A DNA stretch of 52,364 nucleotides from Streptomyces sp. SID10853 (GTDB taxonomy: Bacteria; Actinomycetota; Actinomycetes; Streptomycetales; Streptomycetaceae), in NCBI RefSeq assembly GCF_010548145.1, contig NZ_JAAGLN010000017.1:1-52364 (forward strand). The letters run 5' to 3'. The notes under the pieces are model-generated. The model did not search any database. It worked only from the letters and a program-made list of their open reading frames with translations, and was not told the origin of the DNA. Below are positions 1 to 8,593 of the stretch, in pieces; position 1 is the first letter of the stretch, and each line of letters starts with the position of its first letter. The position numbers and the translations under genes were made by a program.

Positions 1-870
1 GACGGTGACGGCGCGGCAGGACGGGTGGGTGCGCAGCCACTCGATGGCGATGGACCCCGAGCCGCCGCCGATGTCCCAGAGCAGTTCGCCGGGTGCGGGG
101 GCGAGCGCGCCCAGGGTCGCGGCGCGCACCTGGCGCTTGGTGAGCTGGCCGTCGTGTTCGTACGCGTCGTCGGGCAGCCCGGGGACGGCGCCGGTCCGCG
201 GGGCGCCGGGGGTACGGCGGCAGTCGACGGCGATCACGTTCAGCGGGTCGGCGGGCGGATGCGGCCAGTCCGCCGCTGTGCCGTCGGTGATGTTCTCGCG
301 TTCGCCGCCGAGCTGTTCGAGTACCCGCATCCGGCTCGCTCCGAAGCCATGGCCTGTCAGGTGCGCGGCCACCTCGGCGGGTGTCGCGGCGCCCGCGCTG
401 AGCACCAGGAGCCTCCGGCGGTCGTACAGCTCCGCGGTCAGCCGGGCGACGGGGCGGCCGACGAGGGTGACGACCTCGGTGTCCTCGACCGGCCAGCCCA
501 GGCGGGCGCAGGCGTACGAGACGGACGAAGGGGACGGCAGCACGCGGACCCCGTCGGCGCCGAGCACCTCGGTCAGCGCCCGCCCGATGCCGTAGAACAT
601 GGGGTCGCCACTGGCCAGTACGGCGATCCTGCGCCCGGCGTGTGCCGCGAGGATCCCCGGTACGGCGGGCCGCAGCGGTGACGGCCAGGCCACCCGCTCT
701 CCCGGGCAGCGCGAGGGGAGCAGGGCCAGTTGCCGGGCGGCGCCGATGAGGGTCTCGGCGTGCAGCAGAGCCCGCTGCGATGCGGCGGGCAGCCCGTCCC
801 AGCCGTCGGCTCCGATCCCGACGACGGTGACGGCCGCCGGGGCGGGGGGCGGGGGTGGTGCGGGGGCCAC
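1..870 (-). CDS. cobL: Precorrin-6Y C5,15-methyltransferase (decarboxylating), CobL, 3' end cut by window
   Basis: Cobalamin biosynthesis enzyme that methylates C5 and C15 of precorrin-6Y and decarboxylates it; cytoplasmic, SAM-dependent. The 290 visible codons run off the left edge without a stop. An N-terminal CbiE-like tetrapyrrole methylase half (VVGIGADGWDGL near the start, then LASGDPMFYGIG) is followed by the beginning of the CbiT half (LLWDIGGGSGSIAIEW, a SAM-binding glycine motif). This is the fused CbiE-CbiT layout of CobL. The GTG at 868-870 was chosen because AAGGA lies 8 nt upstream and the methylase fold starts about 14 residues later. No other cobalamin gene is visible, and a hairpin separates it from the upstream same-strand genes. 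Confidence 0.9.
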   Translation of the reverse strand, partial: MAPAPPPPPAPAAVTVVGIGADGWDGLPAASQRALLHAETLIGAARQLALLPSRCPGERVAWPSPLRPAVPGILAAHAGRRIAVLASGDPMFYGIGRALTEVLGADGVRVLPSPSSVSYACARLGWPVEDTEVVTLVGRPVARLTAELYDRRRLLVLSAGAATPAEVAAHLTGHGFGASRMRVLEQLGGERENITDGTAADWPHPPADPLNVIAVDCRRTPGAPRTGAVPGLPDDAYEHDGQLTKRQVRAATLGALAPAPGELLWDIGGGSGSIAIEWLRTHPSCRAVTV

Positions 871-931
871 AGCCGGGTTCCTTACGGTTTGATCGGGTCG
901 GGGCGGGTTTCAGCCAGGTCCGGACCGGGTC

Positions 932-963
932 GGTTCGGTATCGGTACGGTTCGGTATCGGTAC
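932..963. repeat. Two perfect 16-bp tandem repeats
   Basis: The unit GGTTCGGTATCGGTAC occurs at 932-947 and again at 948-963. It lies in the 207-bp gap between cobL (start 870) and the small membrane protein gene (stop 1078), so it is in the likely cobL promoter or leader. Each unit also contains the near-palindrome GGTATCGGTAC. Its function is unknown. Confidence 0.85.
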
Positions 964-1017
964 GGAGTCGCATTCTGGCGGCACCTCTGTGACATGCACA
1001 AATCCCCGCCACAAGGG

Positions 1018-1047
1018 TCTGCCCCGGGGCAGGTGCCTCGGGGCAGA
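1018..1047 (-). terminator. Hairpin terminator after the DUF6332-like gene
   Basis: Arms 1018-1031 and 1034-1047 pair over 14 positions (one G-U wobble) around a 2-nt loop. It lies 31 bp beyond the stop of the small membrane protein gene and before cobL, so it should end the LamG-DUF6332 transcript. Confidence 0.7.
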
Positions 1048-1077
1048 CAGGACAGGCGTCCAGGGGCGGTCGCCGCC

Positions 1078-1356
1078 TCAGGGGGCCGCTGTGTCCGTTC
1101 CGCCGGTGCGGTCCCGCTCCCTGCGGCCACGTTCGTACGTACGCAGCACATGGACCACGCGCACCACAGCGAGCAGTCCGGCAACCACCGTCCCGGTCAG
1201 CAGCAGGGCCGCTGTGACGCGGTGCGGCAGATTCCACACGGCCGCGGGCCCGGCGATCGCACCGAACACCACCGCGCCCAGGAAGCCCGCGCTGACCAGG
1301 GCGTAGCCGATCTCGACCGTCGTGGCGTCGCGGTCGGCCCGGCTGCCGCCTGTCAT
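1078..1356 (-). CDS. Small two-helix membrane protein (DUF6332-like)
   Basis: A 92-aa protein with two hydrophobic helices, roughly residues 18-40 (ALVSAGFLGAVVFGAIAG) and 46-65 (VTAALLLTGTVVAGLLAVV). A basic, polar tail (ERGRRERDRTGG) follows. It resembles the small Streptomyces membrane proteins grouped as DUF6332, recognised from memory only. The ATG at 1354-1356 overlaps the stop of the upstream secreted LamG protein by 4 bp (ATGA), so the two are translationally coupled. Longer in-frame readings upstream are out-of-frame translations of the LamG gene. The role is unknown. Confidence 0.75.
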   Translation of the reverse strand: MTGGSRADRDATTVEIGYALVSAGFLGAVVFGAIAGPAAVWNLPHRVTAALLLTGTVVAGLLAVVRVVHVLRTYERGRRERDRTGGTDTAAP

Positions 1357-3575
1357 CCGGTGCTCTTTCCCAGCGTGTAGTGGTCGGCCACCTGCGCGGC
1401 GCTGAGCACCCCGGGGTAGACGGCCGTCTCGTCCAGCTGCCCCTTGAAGAAGCCGCTCGTGGGGCGCGAGGGCCAGCCCGCCAGTGTGTCGCCGCCGACC
1501 CGCCAGAAGCCGCTGGAACTCTCGCTCTTCGCCACCGTGTTGCTCTCCAGGAGGTGACCGTCGACGTACAGCCGCATACCGGTCGGGCCCTGCGTCGCGA
1601 CGGCCTGGTGCCATTTACCGTCGTTGTACGCCTTCGGGCTCACGAGCGTCTTGAAACCGCTGCCGCTCACTCCGAAGATGAGCTTGCCGGCATTCGTCAT
1701 GTACACCTGCTTGTCGTACTTCTTGCTGTCGGCCGTGGTGTTGTCGCCGAACCCGATCAGCTTGCCGCCGGATGTGCTGGTGGTCCTGAACCAGGTCTCC
1801 AGGCTGTACTTGGCGGGCGCGGCGTACCGGCGGTCGCTGTATATCCACTGGTTGGTGCCGTTGAACCCGATCGCCGTCGACGGGCCGGTGACAGCCCCCG
1901 GGGTCTGGCGCAGCGCGGGCGCGTTGACGTCGACACCCGAGCGGTTGCCGCTCGACACGTCCGCCACGAACGGCGCTGTGTGGTCGTCGTAGCGCCAGTA
2001 CAGCGAGGCCCCGTCGCCGAGGACCGCGGCCGGGTAGCGCTCCGCCGCGGCGGCCGCGGTGGCGGTGACGGCCGCCGATTTGGCGCTGGTGTTGCCCGCG
2101 GCGTCGGACGCGGTGATCCGGTAGCTGTAGCTCTTGCCCTTGGTGACCGAGGTGTCCTTGACGGACACCTGCGGCCGGGACCACATCAGCGAATCGGCCT
2201 GCACGGTCGCCATCGGTGTGCTGGACCCGTCGCGGTAGACCTTGTACGTCAGCTTCGAGTCGTCGTTGTCGAAGCTGGCGCGCCAGCTCACCTGTACCTG
2301 CCCCGGTGTCGTACTGACCGCGGTGCCCACCGGGACGGTCGGGGCGCCCTTGTCGCCGGTGGACGCGAACCGGGTGAGGCTCTGCGCGGCGGCCCCGTTG
2401 ACGGTGGTGAACTCGCCACCCGACCACAGGTACTGGGTGGAGCCCGCTGTCGCGATGCTCAGCGCACGGGGGCCGATCCCCTCACCGTTGCCGTCGTTGG
2501 TGTCCGGGGTCCAGCCGAGCTTGCCGGTGCCCGTGGTGGGCTGCGCCAGGAAGTGGTGGCGCGGCCCGTTGGGGAACCCGCCGACGCTGGAGCAGTCGTG
2601 GGCGTGCGAGGCGCTGTAGAGCACGCCCTTGTACGACTTGATGGACTGGGTGGCGCCCAGGCAGGTGTCGCGCCAGCGCTGGGTGAGGCTGTCGGCGTTG
2701 AGGGCGATCCGGCCGTCGAACACGCCGAAGCCGGTGCCCTCGTTGCCGGTGTAGATCCCGGTGGCGTCCGTGTCGAGGGTCTTGACCACCGAGTTGGTCT
2801 CGATGAAGCCCGGATACGCCTTCGTCACCTTGCCCGACGTGGCGTCCACCACGGCCAGGGCGTGCGAGGTCGTTCCGTTGACCTTGAAGAAGTCCCCGCC
2901 GAGCACCGCGTTCTTGCCGTCCGGGGTCAGCGCGAGGGCACGGCCCGGCTCATCCGCGTCGGCGGTGAAGGGCAGCACCGCCCCGTCGGACGCCTTGACC
3001 GCGGCGAAGCGCTGGCGCTTCTGCCCGCTGACGGTCTTGAAGTCGCCCCCCGCGTACACCGTGTCCTTGGTCACCGTCAGCGCCCGGACGGTCGCGGCGA
3101 AGGCGGGCCTGAACGAGGTCCTGGGCTTGCAGGTGGCGATGTCGATGGCGGCGAGCGAGGACACCTTGGTGCCGTTGACGGCGCCGAAGTAACCGCCCGC
3201 GTAGAGCGTCTTCTTGTCGGGCGACACGGCCAGGGCGCGCACGGTGGCGGTACCGCTGCCGACCGTGAAGGAGAGCGTGCAACTGGTGGGTGCGCCGGTG
3301 GCGGCGTTGAAGGCGGCGAAGTTCACCGCGGACCGTGCCGTGCCCGATGCGCCGGCCGGTGGCCGCAGCGCGGAGAAGGTGCCGCCCGCGAACACCACAC
3401 CGTCGCTCTGGGCGAGCGCCCAGACGATCCCGTTGGTCTGCCAGGTCGGCAGCGCGTCCGCCGTGAACGCCACCGGCGGGGTGATCGCGGACGCGCCGGG
3501 CGCCGCGATCACCCCCAGACCGGCCGTGGCGAACGACATGGCGAGAACGGCCGACAGTGTTCTCGATCTCTGCAT
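1353..3575 (-). CDS. Secreted beta-propeller / FN3 / LamG-type protein
   Basis: A 740-aa exported protein. Residues 1-30 form a signal peptide (SAVLAMSFATAGLGVIAA then GASA). Residues ~35-430 carry repeated GG-(x)-F blades (VFAGGTFSAL, LYAGGYFGAVNG, VYAGGDFKTVSG, LWSGGEFTTVNG), as in delta-60 repeat beta-propellers. A fibronectin type III domain follows at ~445-530. A concanavalin/LamG-like domain (~545-735) starts at SLYWRYDD and holds FNGTNQWIYS and LYVDGHLLES. It probably binds a glycan or cell-wall polymer outside the cell; I see no catalytic motif. The ATG at 3573-3575 was chosen over an upstream in-frame ATG because the signal peptide starts there and a G-rich ribosome-binding site precedes it. 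It is divergent from padR. Confidence 0.85.
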   Translation of the reverse strand: MQRSRTLSAVLAMSFATAGLGVIAAPGASAITPPVAFTADALPTWQTNGIVWALAQSDGVVFAGGTFSALRPPAGASGTARSAVNFAAFNAATGAPTSCTLSFTVGSGTATVRALAVSPDKKTLYAGGYFGAVNGTKVSSLAAIDIATCKPRTSFRPAFAATVRALTVTKDTVYAGGDFKTVSGQKRQRFAAVKASDGAVLPFTADADEPGRALALTPDGKNAVLGGDFFKVNGTTSHALAVVDATSGKVTKAYPGFIETNSVVKTLDTDATGIYTGNEGTGFGVFDGRIALNADSLTQRWRDTCLGATQSIKSYKGVLYSASHAHDCSSVGGFPNGPRHHFLAQPTTGTGKLGWTPDTNDGNGEGIGPRALSIATAGSTQYLWSGGEFTTVNGAAAQSLTRFASTGDKGAPTVPVGTAVSTTPGQVQVSWRASFDNDDSKLTYKVYRDGSSTPMATVQADSLMWSRPQVSVKDTSVTKGKSYSYRITASDAAGNTSAKSAAVTATAAAAAERYPAAVLGDGASLYWRYDDHTAPFVADVSSGNRSGVDVNAPALRQTPGAVTGPSTAIGFNGTNQWIYSDRRYAAPAKYSLETWFRTTSTSGGKLIGFGDNTTADSKKYDKQVYMTNAGKLIFGVSGSGFKTLVSPKAYNDGKWHQAVATQGPTGMRLYVDGHLLESNTVAKSESSSGFWRVGGDTLAGWPSRPTSGFFKGQLDETAVYPGVLSAAQVADHYTLGKSTG

Positions 3576-3878
3576 GAACCCCCCAGAAGAAGAACCGGGC
3601 TCCGTCCGGAGGACCGCGGAACATCCGGAATACGACAAGGCCGGGGCGAGCGGGGAAGGTCCCCTGCCCACCCCAACCGCCCCGTATCTCACCGTACTTG
3701 CCGAAAGGCCTTCGTACCCGCCACTCCTCCCGGCCGACCTGAACCGGATGGGGCGGCCGATCCCGGCAGTGAATGCTTTGAGTCATAAAAAGTCAGCCAG
3801 GTGGTGCCGAGCCGCTGACTTGCCTTGAGTAGCCGACTCCGTATAGTCGGTTCCGACTATTAGGGGTCGGTGACATAG
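3576..3878. other. Divergent intergenic region between LamG gene and padR
   Basis: No credible gene is seen here. The right end holds the padR promoter and operator, described separately. The left part must carry the promoter of the LamG gene, but I see no clear -35/-10 pair there. Confidence 0.6.
3820..3860 (+). promoter_or_regulatory. padR promoter with overlapping PadR operator
   Basis: TTGCCT (3820-3825) and TATAGT (3842-3847) are spaced 16 bp, a plausible sigma-70/HrdB promoter. The perfect inverted repeat ATAGTCGGTTCCGACTAT (3843-3860, two 8-bp arms, 2-bp spacer) covers the -10 element. A PadR dimer bound there would block transcription, so autoregulated repression of the padR-monooxygenase operon is likely. 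Confidence 0.75.
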
Positions 3879-4514
3879 ATGGCAAAGCGGAAGATCTCCA
3901 ACACGCTGGCACTGGCCGTGCTGGGCCTGTTGCAGGAACAGCCGATGCACCCGTACGAGATGGCATCCACCCTGCGGGAGCGGCACAAGGACGGCAGCTT
4001 CAAGATCAACTCTGGGTCTCTGTACGACACAGTCGAGGCGTTGGTTCGGCATGGCTGGATCGAGCCGGTGGAGACGGCGCGCGATGGCAGGCGGCCAGAG
4101 CGAACCGTGTACGCGACAACCGCGTTGGGCCAGAACGAGTTCGTGCGCTGGATCGACGAACTCCTCCGCGTGCCCGTCGCGGAATACCCGAAGTTCATGG
4201 CCGCGGTGTCCTACCTCGGCGCACTCGGTCCGGACAGGGCAGCAGAAGCACTGGCCGAACGGGCGGGGCATCTGACCCAGCGGATCGATGAGACGAACAG
4301 GGTGCTGGCCGACACGGTCGGCTCTGGTGCAGTCCCCCGGTTGTTCATGATCGAAGTCGAGTGCGCGTTGCACGCCTGGGAGGCCGAGTTGGCCTGGACG
4401 CGACGGACCATCACCGAGATCCGCGACGGCAGCCTGTCCTGGCCCGAGGTCGGGCGAACCGAACAAGGATGGACCGGGTCCGCCCCCTCGGACCGGAAAG
4501 GAAGCACCCGATGA
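3879..4514 (+). CDS. PadR family transcriptional regulator
   Basis: A 211-aa repressor. Residues 8-80 form the PadR winged helix (LALAVLGLLQEQPMHPYEM, then GSLYDTVEALVRHGWIEPV and a wing with RRPERTVYATT). The C-terminal ~100 residues are the helical dimerisation segment typical of the longer PadR subfamily. The ATG at 3879 follows AGGGG (3862-3866). Its stop overlaps the start of the FAD monooxygenase by ATGA, so the two form an operon. A perfect palindrome over its own -10 suggests autorepression, possibly relieved by the monooxygenase substrate. It may have been acquired together with the monooxygenase. Confidence 0.9.
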   Translation: MAKRKISNTLALAVLGLLQEQPMHPYEMASTLRERHKDGSFKINSGSLYDTVEALVRHGWIEPVETARDGRRPERTVYATTALGQNEFVRWIDELLRVPVAEYPKFMAAVSYLGALGPDRAAEALAERAGHLTQRIDETNRVLADTVGSGAVPRLFMIEVECALHAWEAELAWTRRTITEIRDGSLSWPEVGRTEQGWTGSAPSDRKGSTR

Positions 4515-6010
4515 CCGATGCGTTGATCGTGGGAGCCGGTCCGGCCGGGCTGCTACTCGCCGGCGAGCTCCGGCTCGCCGGCGTCGACACCGTCGTTGTC
4601 GAACGCCACGCGCAGCGGCCGGGCTTCTGCCGGGGCTTCAACCTCAACGCCCGCGCCCTGGACCTGCTGGCACGGCGCGGTCTCGCCGAGAGGCTGGTCG
4701 GCGAGGGCTGGCAAGTGCCCCACGCCGCGTTCTCCGGCCTGCCGGTGACACTCACCCTCGCAGGCGCGCATACTGACCATCCGTACTCACTGGGAATCCC
4801 GCAGACCAGGGTCGAAGAAATCCTCGAGGAGCACGCTCTCGGCCGGGGAGCCGACATCCGGCGCGGACACGAACTGCTCGCTTTGGAACAGGATTCCGAG
4901 TCTGTCACAGCCACCGTCACCACCGGCGACGGTGAGTATCACGTCCGGGCCGCGTACCTGGTCGGTTGCGACGGCGGCCGCAGCACCGTCCGTAAACAGG
5001 CCGGCATCGGCTTCCCCGGTACCGAGGCGACCCGTTTCTCCTTGCTCGGCGACGTCGAGCTCGCCGCCCCGGAAGCGTTGCCGTTCGGCGTGACCACCGG
5101 CCCCGGCGGGGCTGTATTCGTCATTCCCCGTCCTGGCTACGTCAGGATCATCGCCTCCGACCGGCAACCCCCCGCGGACAAGGACACCCCGGTCACCCTG
5201 AGCCTGCTCCAAACCGCTGTGGACGACGCGCTCGGCCGCCACGTCGAGTTGCGCGCCGCACGCTGGCTGACCCGGTTCGGCAACGCCGCCCGGCAGGCGG
5301 CCGAGTACGTCCGGGGCAGGGTCATCCTGGCCGGGGACGCCGCGCACATCCACCCGCCGGCCGGGGCGATCGGCGTCAATGCCGCCCTGGACGACGCATT
5401 CAATCTCGGCTGGAAACTAGCCGCCACCATCCGCGGCACCGCACCGGCACACGTGCTCGACAGTTACCACGCCGAACGCCACACCGCCGGTGCGCATGTG
5501 CTGGCCAACACACAGGCCCAGGTGCTGCTCGGCGAGGCCAACGATCGGCTTGGGCCGCTCACCGACCTGCTGACCCGCGTTGCCGGCCACCCTGCGGGAA
5601 ACCGCGCCTTCGTCGAGACCATCACTGGACTGGACACCCGTTACCAGATGTGTCCCGACGCCAACCACCCCTGGTTGGGCCGCCTGGCGCCCGACCTCGC
5701 CCTGACCACGGGCGACGGCTGTACACGCCTGGCCGAGCTACTCGCCTCAGGACGCGGCCTGCTGCTCGACCTGACCGGAGGAAGCGCCATCCGCGATTCG
5801 GCCGCAGGATGGGCAGACCGAGTGGACCTCGTCACTGCGGCATGCCCCGACCATCCCGAACTGCATGCCATCCTCCTGCGGCCGGACGGGCACACTGCCT
5901 GGCTGCGTACTGCGGGTCACGGCTACGCCGACGGCCTCCACCCGGCGCTCCAGCACTGGTTCGGCCCGGCACGATCCGACGCCGCGTCCGCGGAAACATT
6001 CCAGACGTAG
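4511..6010 (+). CDS. FAD-dependent aromatic-ring monooxygenase (class A flavoprotein)
   Basis: A 499-aa PHBH-fold hydroxylase that would use NAD(P)H and O2 to hydroxylate an aromatic substrate or antibiotic. Visible motifs are the dinucleotide-binding GAGPAGLLLAGEL at residues 7-19, the DG motif GCDGGRSTVRKQAG near residue 156, and the GD motif GDAAHIHPPAGAIGVN near 276, followed by DDAFNLGWKLA. The C-terminal ~110 residues resemble the thioredoxin-like tail of phenol and rifampicin hydroxylases (ILLRPDGHTAWL). The ATG at 4511 overlaps the padR stop; a longer in-frame start lies inside padR and is rejected. The pairing with PadR suggests an inducible detoxification or antibiotic-inactivating enzyme. 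The substrate is unknown. Confidence 0.88.
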   Translation: MTDALIVGAGPAGLLLAGELRLAGVDTVVVERHAQRPGFCRGFNLNARALDLLARRGLAERLVGEGWQVPHAAFSGLPVTLTLAGAHTDHPYSLGIPQTRVEEILEEHALGRGADIRRGHELLALEQDSESVTATVTTGDGEYHVRAAYLVGCDGGRSTVRKQAGIGFPGTEATRFSLLGDVELAAPEALPFGVTTGPGGAVFVIPRPGYVRIIASDRQPPADKDTPVTLSLLQTAVDDALGRHVELRAARWLTRFGNAARQAAEYVRGRVILAGDAAHIHPPAGAIGVNAALDDAFNLGWKLAATIRGTAPAHVLDSYHAERHTAGAHVLANTQAQVLLGEANDRLGPLTDLLTRVAGHPAGNRAFVETITGLDTRYQMCPDANHPWLGRLAPDLALTTGDGCTRLAELLASGRGLLLDLTGGSAIRDSAAGWADRVDLVTAACPDHPELHAILLRPDGHTAWLRTAGHGYADGLHPALQHWFGPARSDAASAETFQT

Positions 6011-6229
6011 GCCAGGTGCTGCCGCCGTCGTGTCCGGTTGGCGGGTCAGAAGGGCGTGGGACCGGACAGTCCTGACCCGGGTCGGCCACCGATGCGAGGA
6101 CGCCCCGTCCGAGCCCGGCGAGCACGGCTCGCGCCTCCTGCCCACCGGCTGAGCCTCGCACAAGGCGGTCCAGCCACAGTCATAGGTGGTGACTCCAGGC
6201 CGGACCGCTTTCTACGGTGGGGCCTGTGG
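6011..6229. other. Intergenic, possible remnant of a short membrane ORF
   Basis: A plus-strand frame continuing to 6331 encodes a hydrophobic stretch (LWLLVLAVVCLAVAVWV). It is antisense to the Tn3 transposase remnant and has no convincing start or ribosome-binding site. I do not call it a gene. Confidence 0.4.
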
Positions 6230-6520
6230 CTACTCGTCCTCGCCGTCGTCTGTCTCGCCGTCGCTGTGTGGGTCGCGCAACCGCCGCAGGCCCGGCGCCG
6301 GAGGCCGGGTGAAGGCATACCGGCCCAGTAAGTTGATGTGGTCGTACTGAAGCGGGAGAGCCGGGCGAGCAGTTCGTCGGTGACGGGGAAGCCGTCGGGG
6401 CTGCCAGGTGCTTGACGGCCGCTGCGATGTAGAGGCTGTTGAACAGCACTACGGAGCTCAGGGCCAGGCCGAGGGCACCGAGCTGGTCCTCCAAGTCCCC
6501 GCTGCAGTGCCGGCCCCAGC
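6230..6520 (-). pseudogene. Tn3-family transposase, C-terminal remnant with frameshifts
   Basis: Reading the minus strand gives the conserved end of Tn3 transposases in three frames. EDQLGALGLALSSVVLFNS (from about 6494) leads into the YIAAAVKHL segment. After a frameshift comes DGFPVTDELLARLSRF. After another comes YDHINLLGRYAFTRP, and then LRRLRDP and an acidic tail to a TAG at 6230-6232. This matches the family pattern EDQLGALGLVLN ... FDHINxLGRYxF ... LRPLRDP. The N-terminal ~850 residues are missing, so it cannot be active. It marks an old transposon insertion. Confidence 0.85.
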
Positions 6521-6560
6521 CAGCAGCTTCGCCCAAGGGTCGCCCCAGCGGTCCCCGTCC

Positions 6561-7599
6561 ATGGCGAACACGTCCCGTCGGCGAACTCCAGCCCTGGCGG
6601 CAGCGGCTCATCTGGAAGAACTCCTGATGGCCAGCGGAGTCCTGCCCGCCGTCGACAAGTACATCTGCTCCTTCCAGCGATGGCTGCCCGGTCACCTGGC
6701 CGACAAGGCCGATCCCGAGCATGTCAAGACGATCAAGCTCTTCGCGACCTGGCACGTCCTTCCTCACCTACGGGAACGGGCCGACCGGAACCGGATCACA
6801 CCGAGCGTCCGCCGCTTCGCGGCCGAGCAGATCAAGTACGCGACGGCCTTCCTGGAGTGGCTCAGCGCCCGGGACAGCACCCTCACGTGTGCGGCCAGCT
6901 CTACATCGACGCATGGTTCGCGAAGAACACCGAACACGGTCGCACCTGCCTGAGGTCCTTCCTCAACTGGGCCAGGCAGAGTCGCAGGTGTCCACGCTCC
7001 CTGGCCATCCCCACTATGAAGATCTCCCGGCGGCCCACCCTGAGCGAGGACGAACGCCTGGCCACGCTCGGCCGGCTGCTGACCGACGTAGACACACCGA
7101 TGCGCCTTCGTGTCGCCGGCGTCATCGTCCTCCTCTACGCGCAACCCCTCACCCGGATCGGCCAGCTGACAGTCGACGACGTGCCCCACGACGGAGAGGC
7201 CACGCTTCTGCGGCTCGGAGAGCCCGCCTCACCCGTCCCCGAACCAGCGGCAGCCCTGCTGCTGGCGTACATCGCAGACCGCGACAACATGAACACCGCC
7301 ACCAACCAGGCATCCCGCTGGCTCTTCCCCGGCCGACGGGCAGGCCAGCCAGCCCGTCCCGACCACCTCTCCGCACTCCTGCGCGAGATCGGCATCCCGG
7401 TCGCAGCCGCCCGCGGCGCCGCCATCCGACAGCAGCTCCTCGAACTGCCCGCCCCGTCGTCGCGGAGGCCCTCGGCTACCACGACAAGATCACCAGCCGC
7501 CTCCTGCGAGAGACCGGCGGGACCTGGAGCCGATACGCCGCTGGCGATCACCCCCGGTCATTGGTGGGTTGGGTTCCTCGGGGAACCCACGACAGTTGA
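6561..7599 (+). pseudogene. Tyrosine recombinase/integrase-like gene broken by frameshifts
   Basis: The protein is spread over three frames. The N-terminal SAM-like part (VLPAVDKYICSFQRWLPGHL ... YATAFLEWL) shifts frame near 6888 to QLYIDAWFAKNTEHGRTCL. That frame continues through the catalytic-domain start with the box I arginine (PLTRIGQLTVDDV) to RWLFPGRRAG. A second shift near 7450, apparently one lost G, leads to VVAEALGYHDKITSRLL and GGTWSRYAAGDH, the region of the histidine and nucleophilic tyrosine. The start is uncertain; an ATG at 6561 fits. It lies beside the Tn3 remnant and probably belonged to the same element. It is inactive as sequenced, unless the shifts are sequencing errors. 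Confidence 0.75.
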
Positions 7600-7617
7600 A
7601 AACGCGAGCCACCAGTA
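7538..7617. repeat. ~80-bp direct repeat, left copy
   Basis: Begins inside the last codons of the recombinase pseudogene (CCGCTGGCGATCACCCCCGG) and runs to ACCAGTA. The right copy is at 8594-8674, with a few substitutions and one inserted C. Each copy contains a small hairpin, GGGTTCC-4 nt-GGAACCC. The pair brackets the phosphotransferase gene. Confidence 0.9.
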
Positions 7618-7627
7618 TCGCCCCCAG

Positions 7628-8527
7628 TCAAAGGCCCTTCAGAACACGATCAAGTGCCGCCCGGCCTGCGGGCCCCCAGTGCGGCTTGCCGCCGGGTAGG
7701 CCGCGGTCCCCGTTCTGGCCCATCAGTATCAGGAACAGGCTCTTCATCGCGGCCAGCCCGTGCGCCCGGCGGATCGTTGCCTCATCCGCCTGTGCGTAGC
7801 TGTTGAAGAACCGTGAGGCGCCCTCCGGGGGGAGCAACACCCAGGCGGCGGCGAGGTCCCATGCCGGGTCGCCGGCGAAGACATCGCCGAAGTCGACGAC
7901 GCCCGCCAGTGTGCCGTCCGCGACGACGACGTTTGCGGGATGCAGGTCACCATGTACCCACACCCGCGGGCCCTCCCACTCGGGAGCCGCAACCGCGTCG
8001 TCCCACACGGCCCGGATGTCGTCCTCGGCGAAGTGCCCGAGGTCCACGGCCCGCAGAAAGTGCTCGAAGCCGTCCGTGCACTCCTTGGGATGGCCGCCGC
8101 GGTCCGAGGCGTCCGGCGCGTCGGCGGGCGCCTCCACATGCAGCGCCTTGAGGAAGGCCGCCAGCATGTCGGCCGCGTGGTCCCCGCGGGTGATCGAGCC
8201 ATGGTCCAGTGGGGTGCCGTCAACCCATGTCACGACGGTCCAGATCTTGGGGAAGTGCTCGGACGGTGCCCCGCTCCGTACCGGAGTTGGGATCGGAAGC
8301 GGCAGCCGCGAGGCCAGCGCCGGCAGCCAGCGGCGCTCCTTGAGCTGCGGATCGGGGAGCTTGTCCATCCGCTGCATCCGGACGGCCAACTTGTCCCCGA
8401 GGCGCCACATCTGGTTGCCCCAGCCGCCCTCCACCTTACGGATGGGCAGTTCGGCCAGGTCCGGATGCTGCTCCCGCAGCAGGTCGCGGACCAGGTACTC
8501 GCTGATCTCAATCTCGGATTCGATCAC
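7628..8527 (-). CDS. Aminoglycoside phosphotransferase-family kinase
   Basis: A ~299-aa APH/choline-kinase fold protein, likely phosphorylating an aminoglycoside, macrolide or other small hydroxylated compound with ATP. The Brenner motif VWVHGDLHPANVVV carries the catalytic Asp and Asn. The metal-binding DFGDVFAGDPAWDLA follows. The N-lobe has GGWGNQMWRLG and the lysine-equivalent LAVRMQR segment. A GTG at 8525-8527 gives the N-terminus usual for this family (IESEIEISEYLVRDLL). A longer reading starts in the right-hand repeat at 8617 and looks artificial. No good ribosome-binding site is visible at the GTG, so the native 5' end may have been replaced when the repeat arose. Confidence 0.82.
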   Translation of the reverse strand: MIESEIEISEYLVRDLLREQHPDLAELPIRKVEGGWGNQMWRLGDKLAVRMQRMDKLPDPQLKERRWLPALASRLPLPIPTPVRSGAPSEHFPKIWTVVTWVDGTPLDHGSITRGDHAADMLAAFLKALHVEAPADAPDASDRGGHPKECTDGFEHFLRAVDLGHFAEDDIRAVWDDAVAAPEWEGPRVWVHGDLHPANVVVADGTLAGVVDFGDVFAGDPAWDLAAAWVLLPPEGASRFFNSYAQADEATIRRAHGLAAMKSLFLILMGQNGDRGLPGGKPHWGPAGRAALDRVLKGL

Positions 8528-8593
8528 GCGAAGCCACAGTACTTGAGGCAGGTGGAGCCGGCCTTGCCCTTGGAAGATCCAGTCCCCGGTACC

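Noticed and set aside
5..892. Three plus-strand open frames opposite cobL
   Set aside because: They are antisense shadows of the high-GC cobL gene; only the minus-strand frame carries methyltransferase motifs.
871..1017. Cobalamin riboswitch ahead of cobL
   Set aside because: The B12-box (GCCACTG-like) sequence is not seen in the short upstream region, which instead holds tandem repeats.
882..1184. Minus-strand open frame of 100 codons upstream of cobL
   Set aside because: It overlaps the DUF6332-like gene, contains the 16-bp repeats and the terminator, and shows no domain or ribosome-binding site.
6038..6331. Plus-strand ORF with a hydrophobic stretch
   Set aside because: It is antisense to the Tn3 transposase remnant, and no start or ribosome-binding site supports it.
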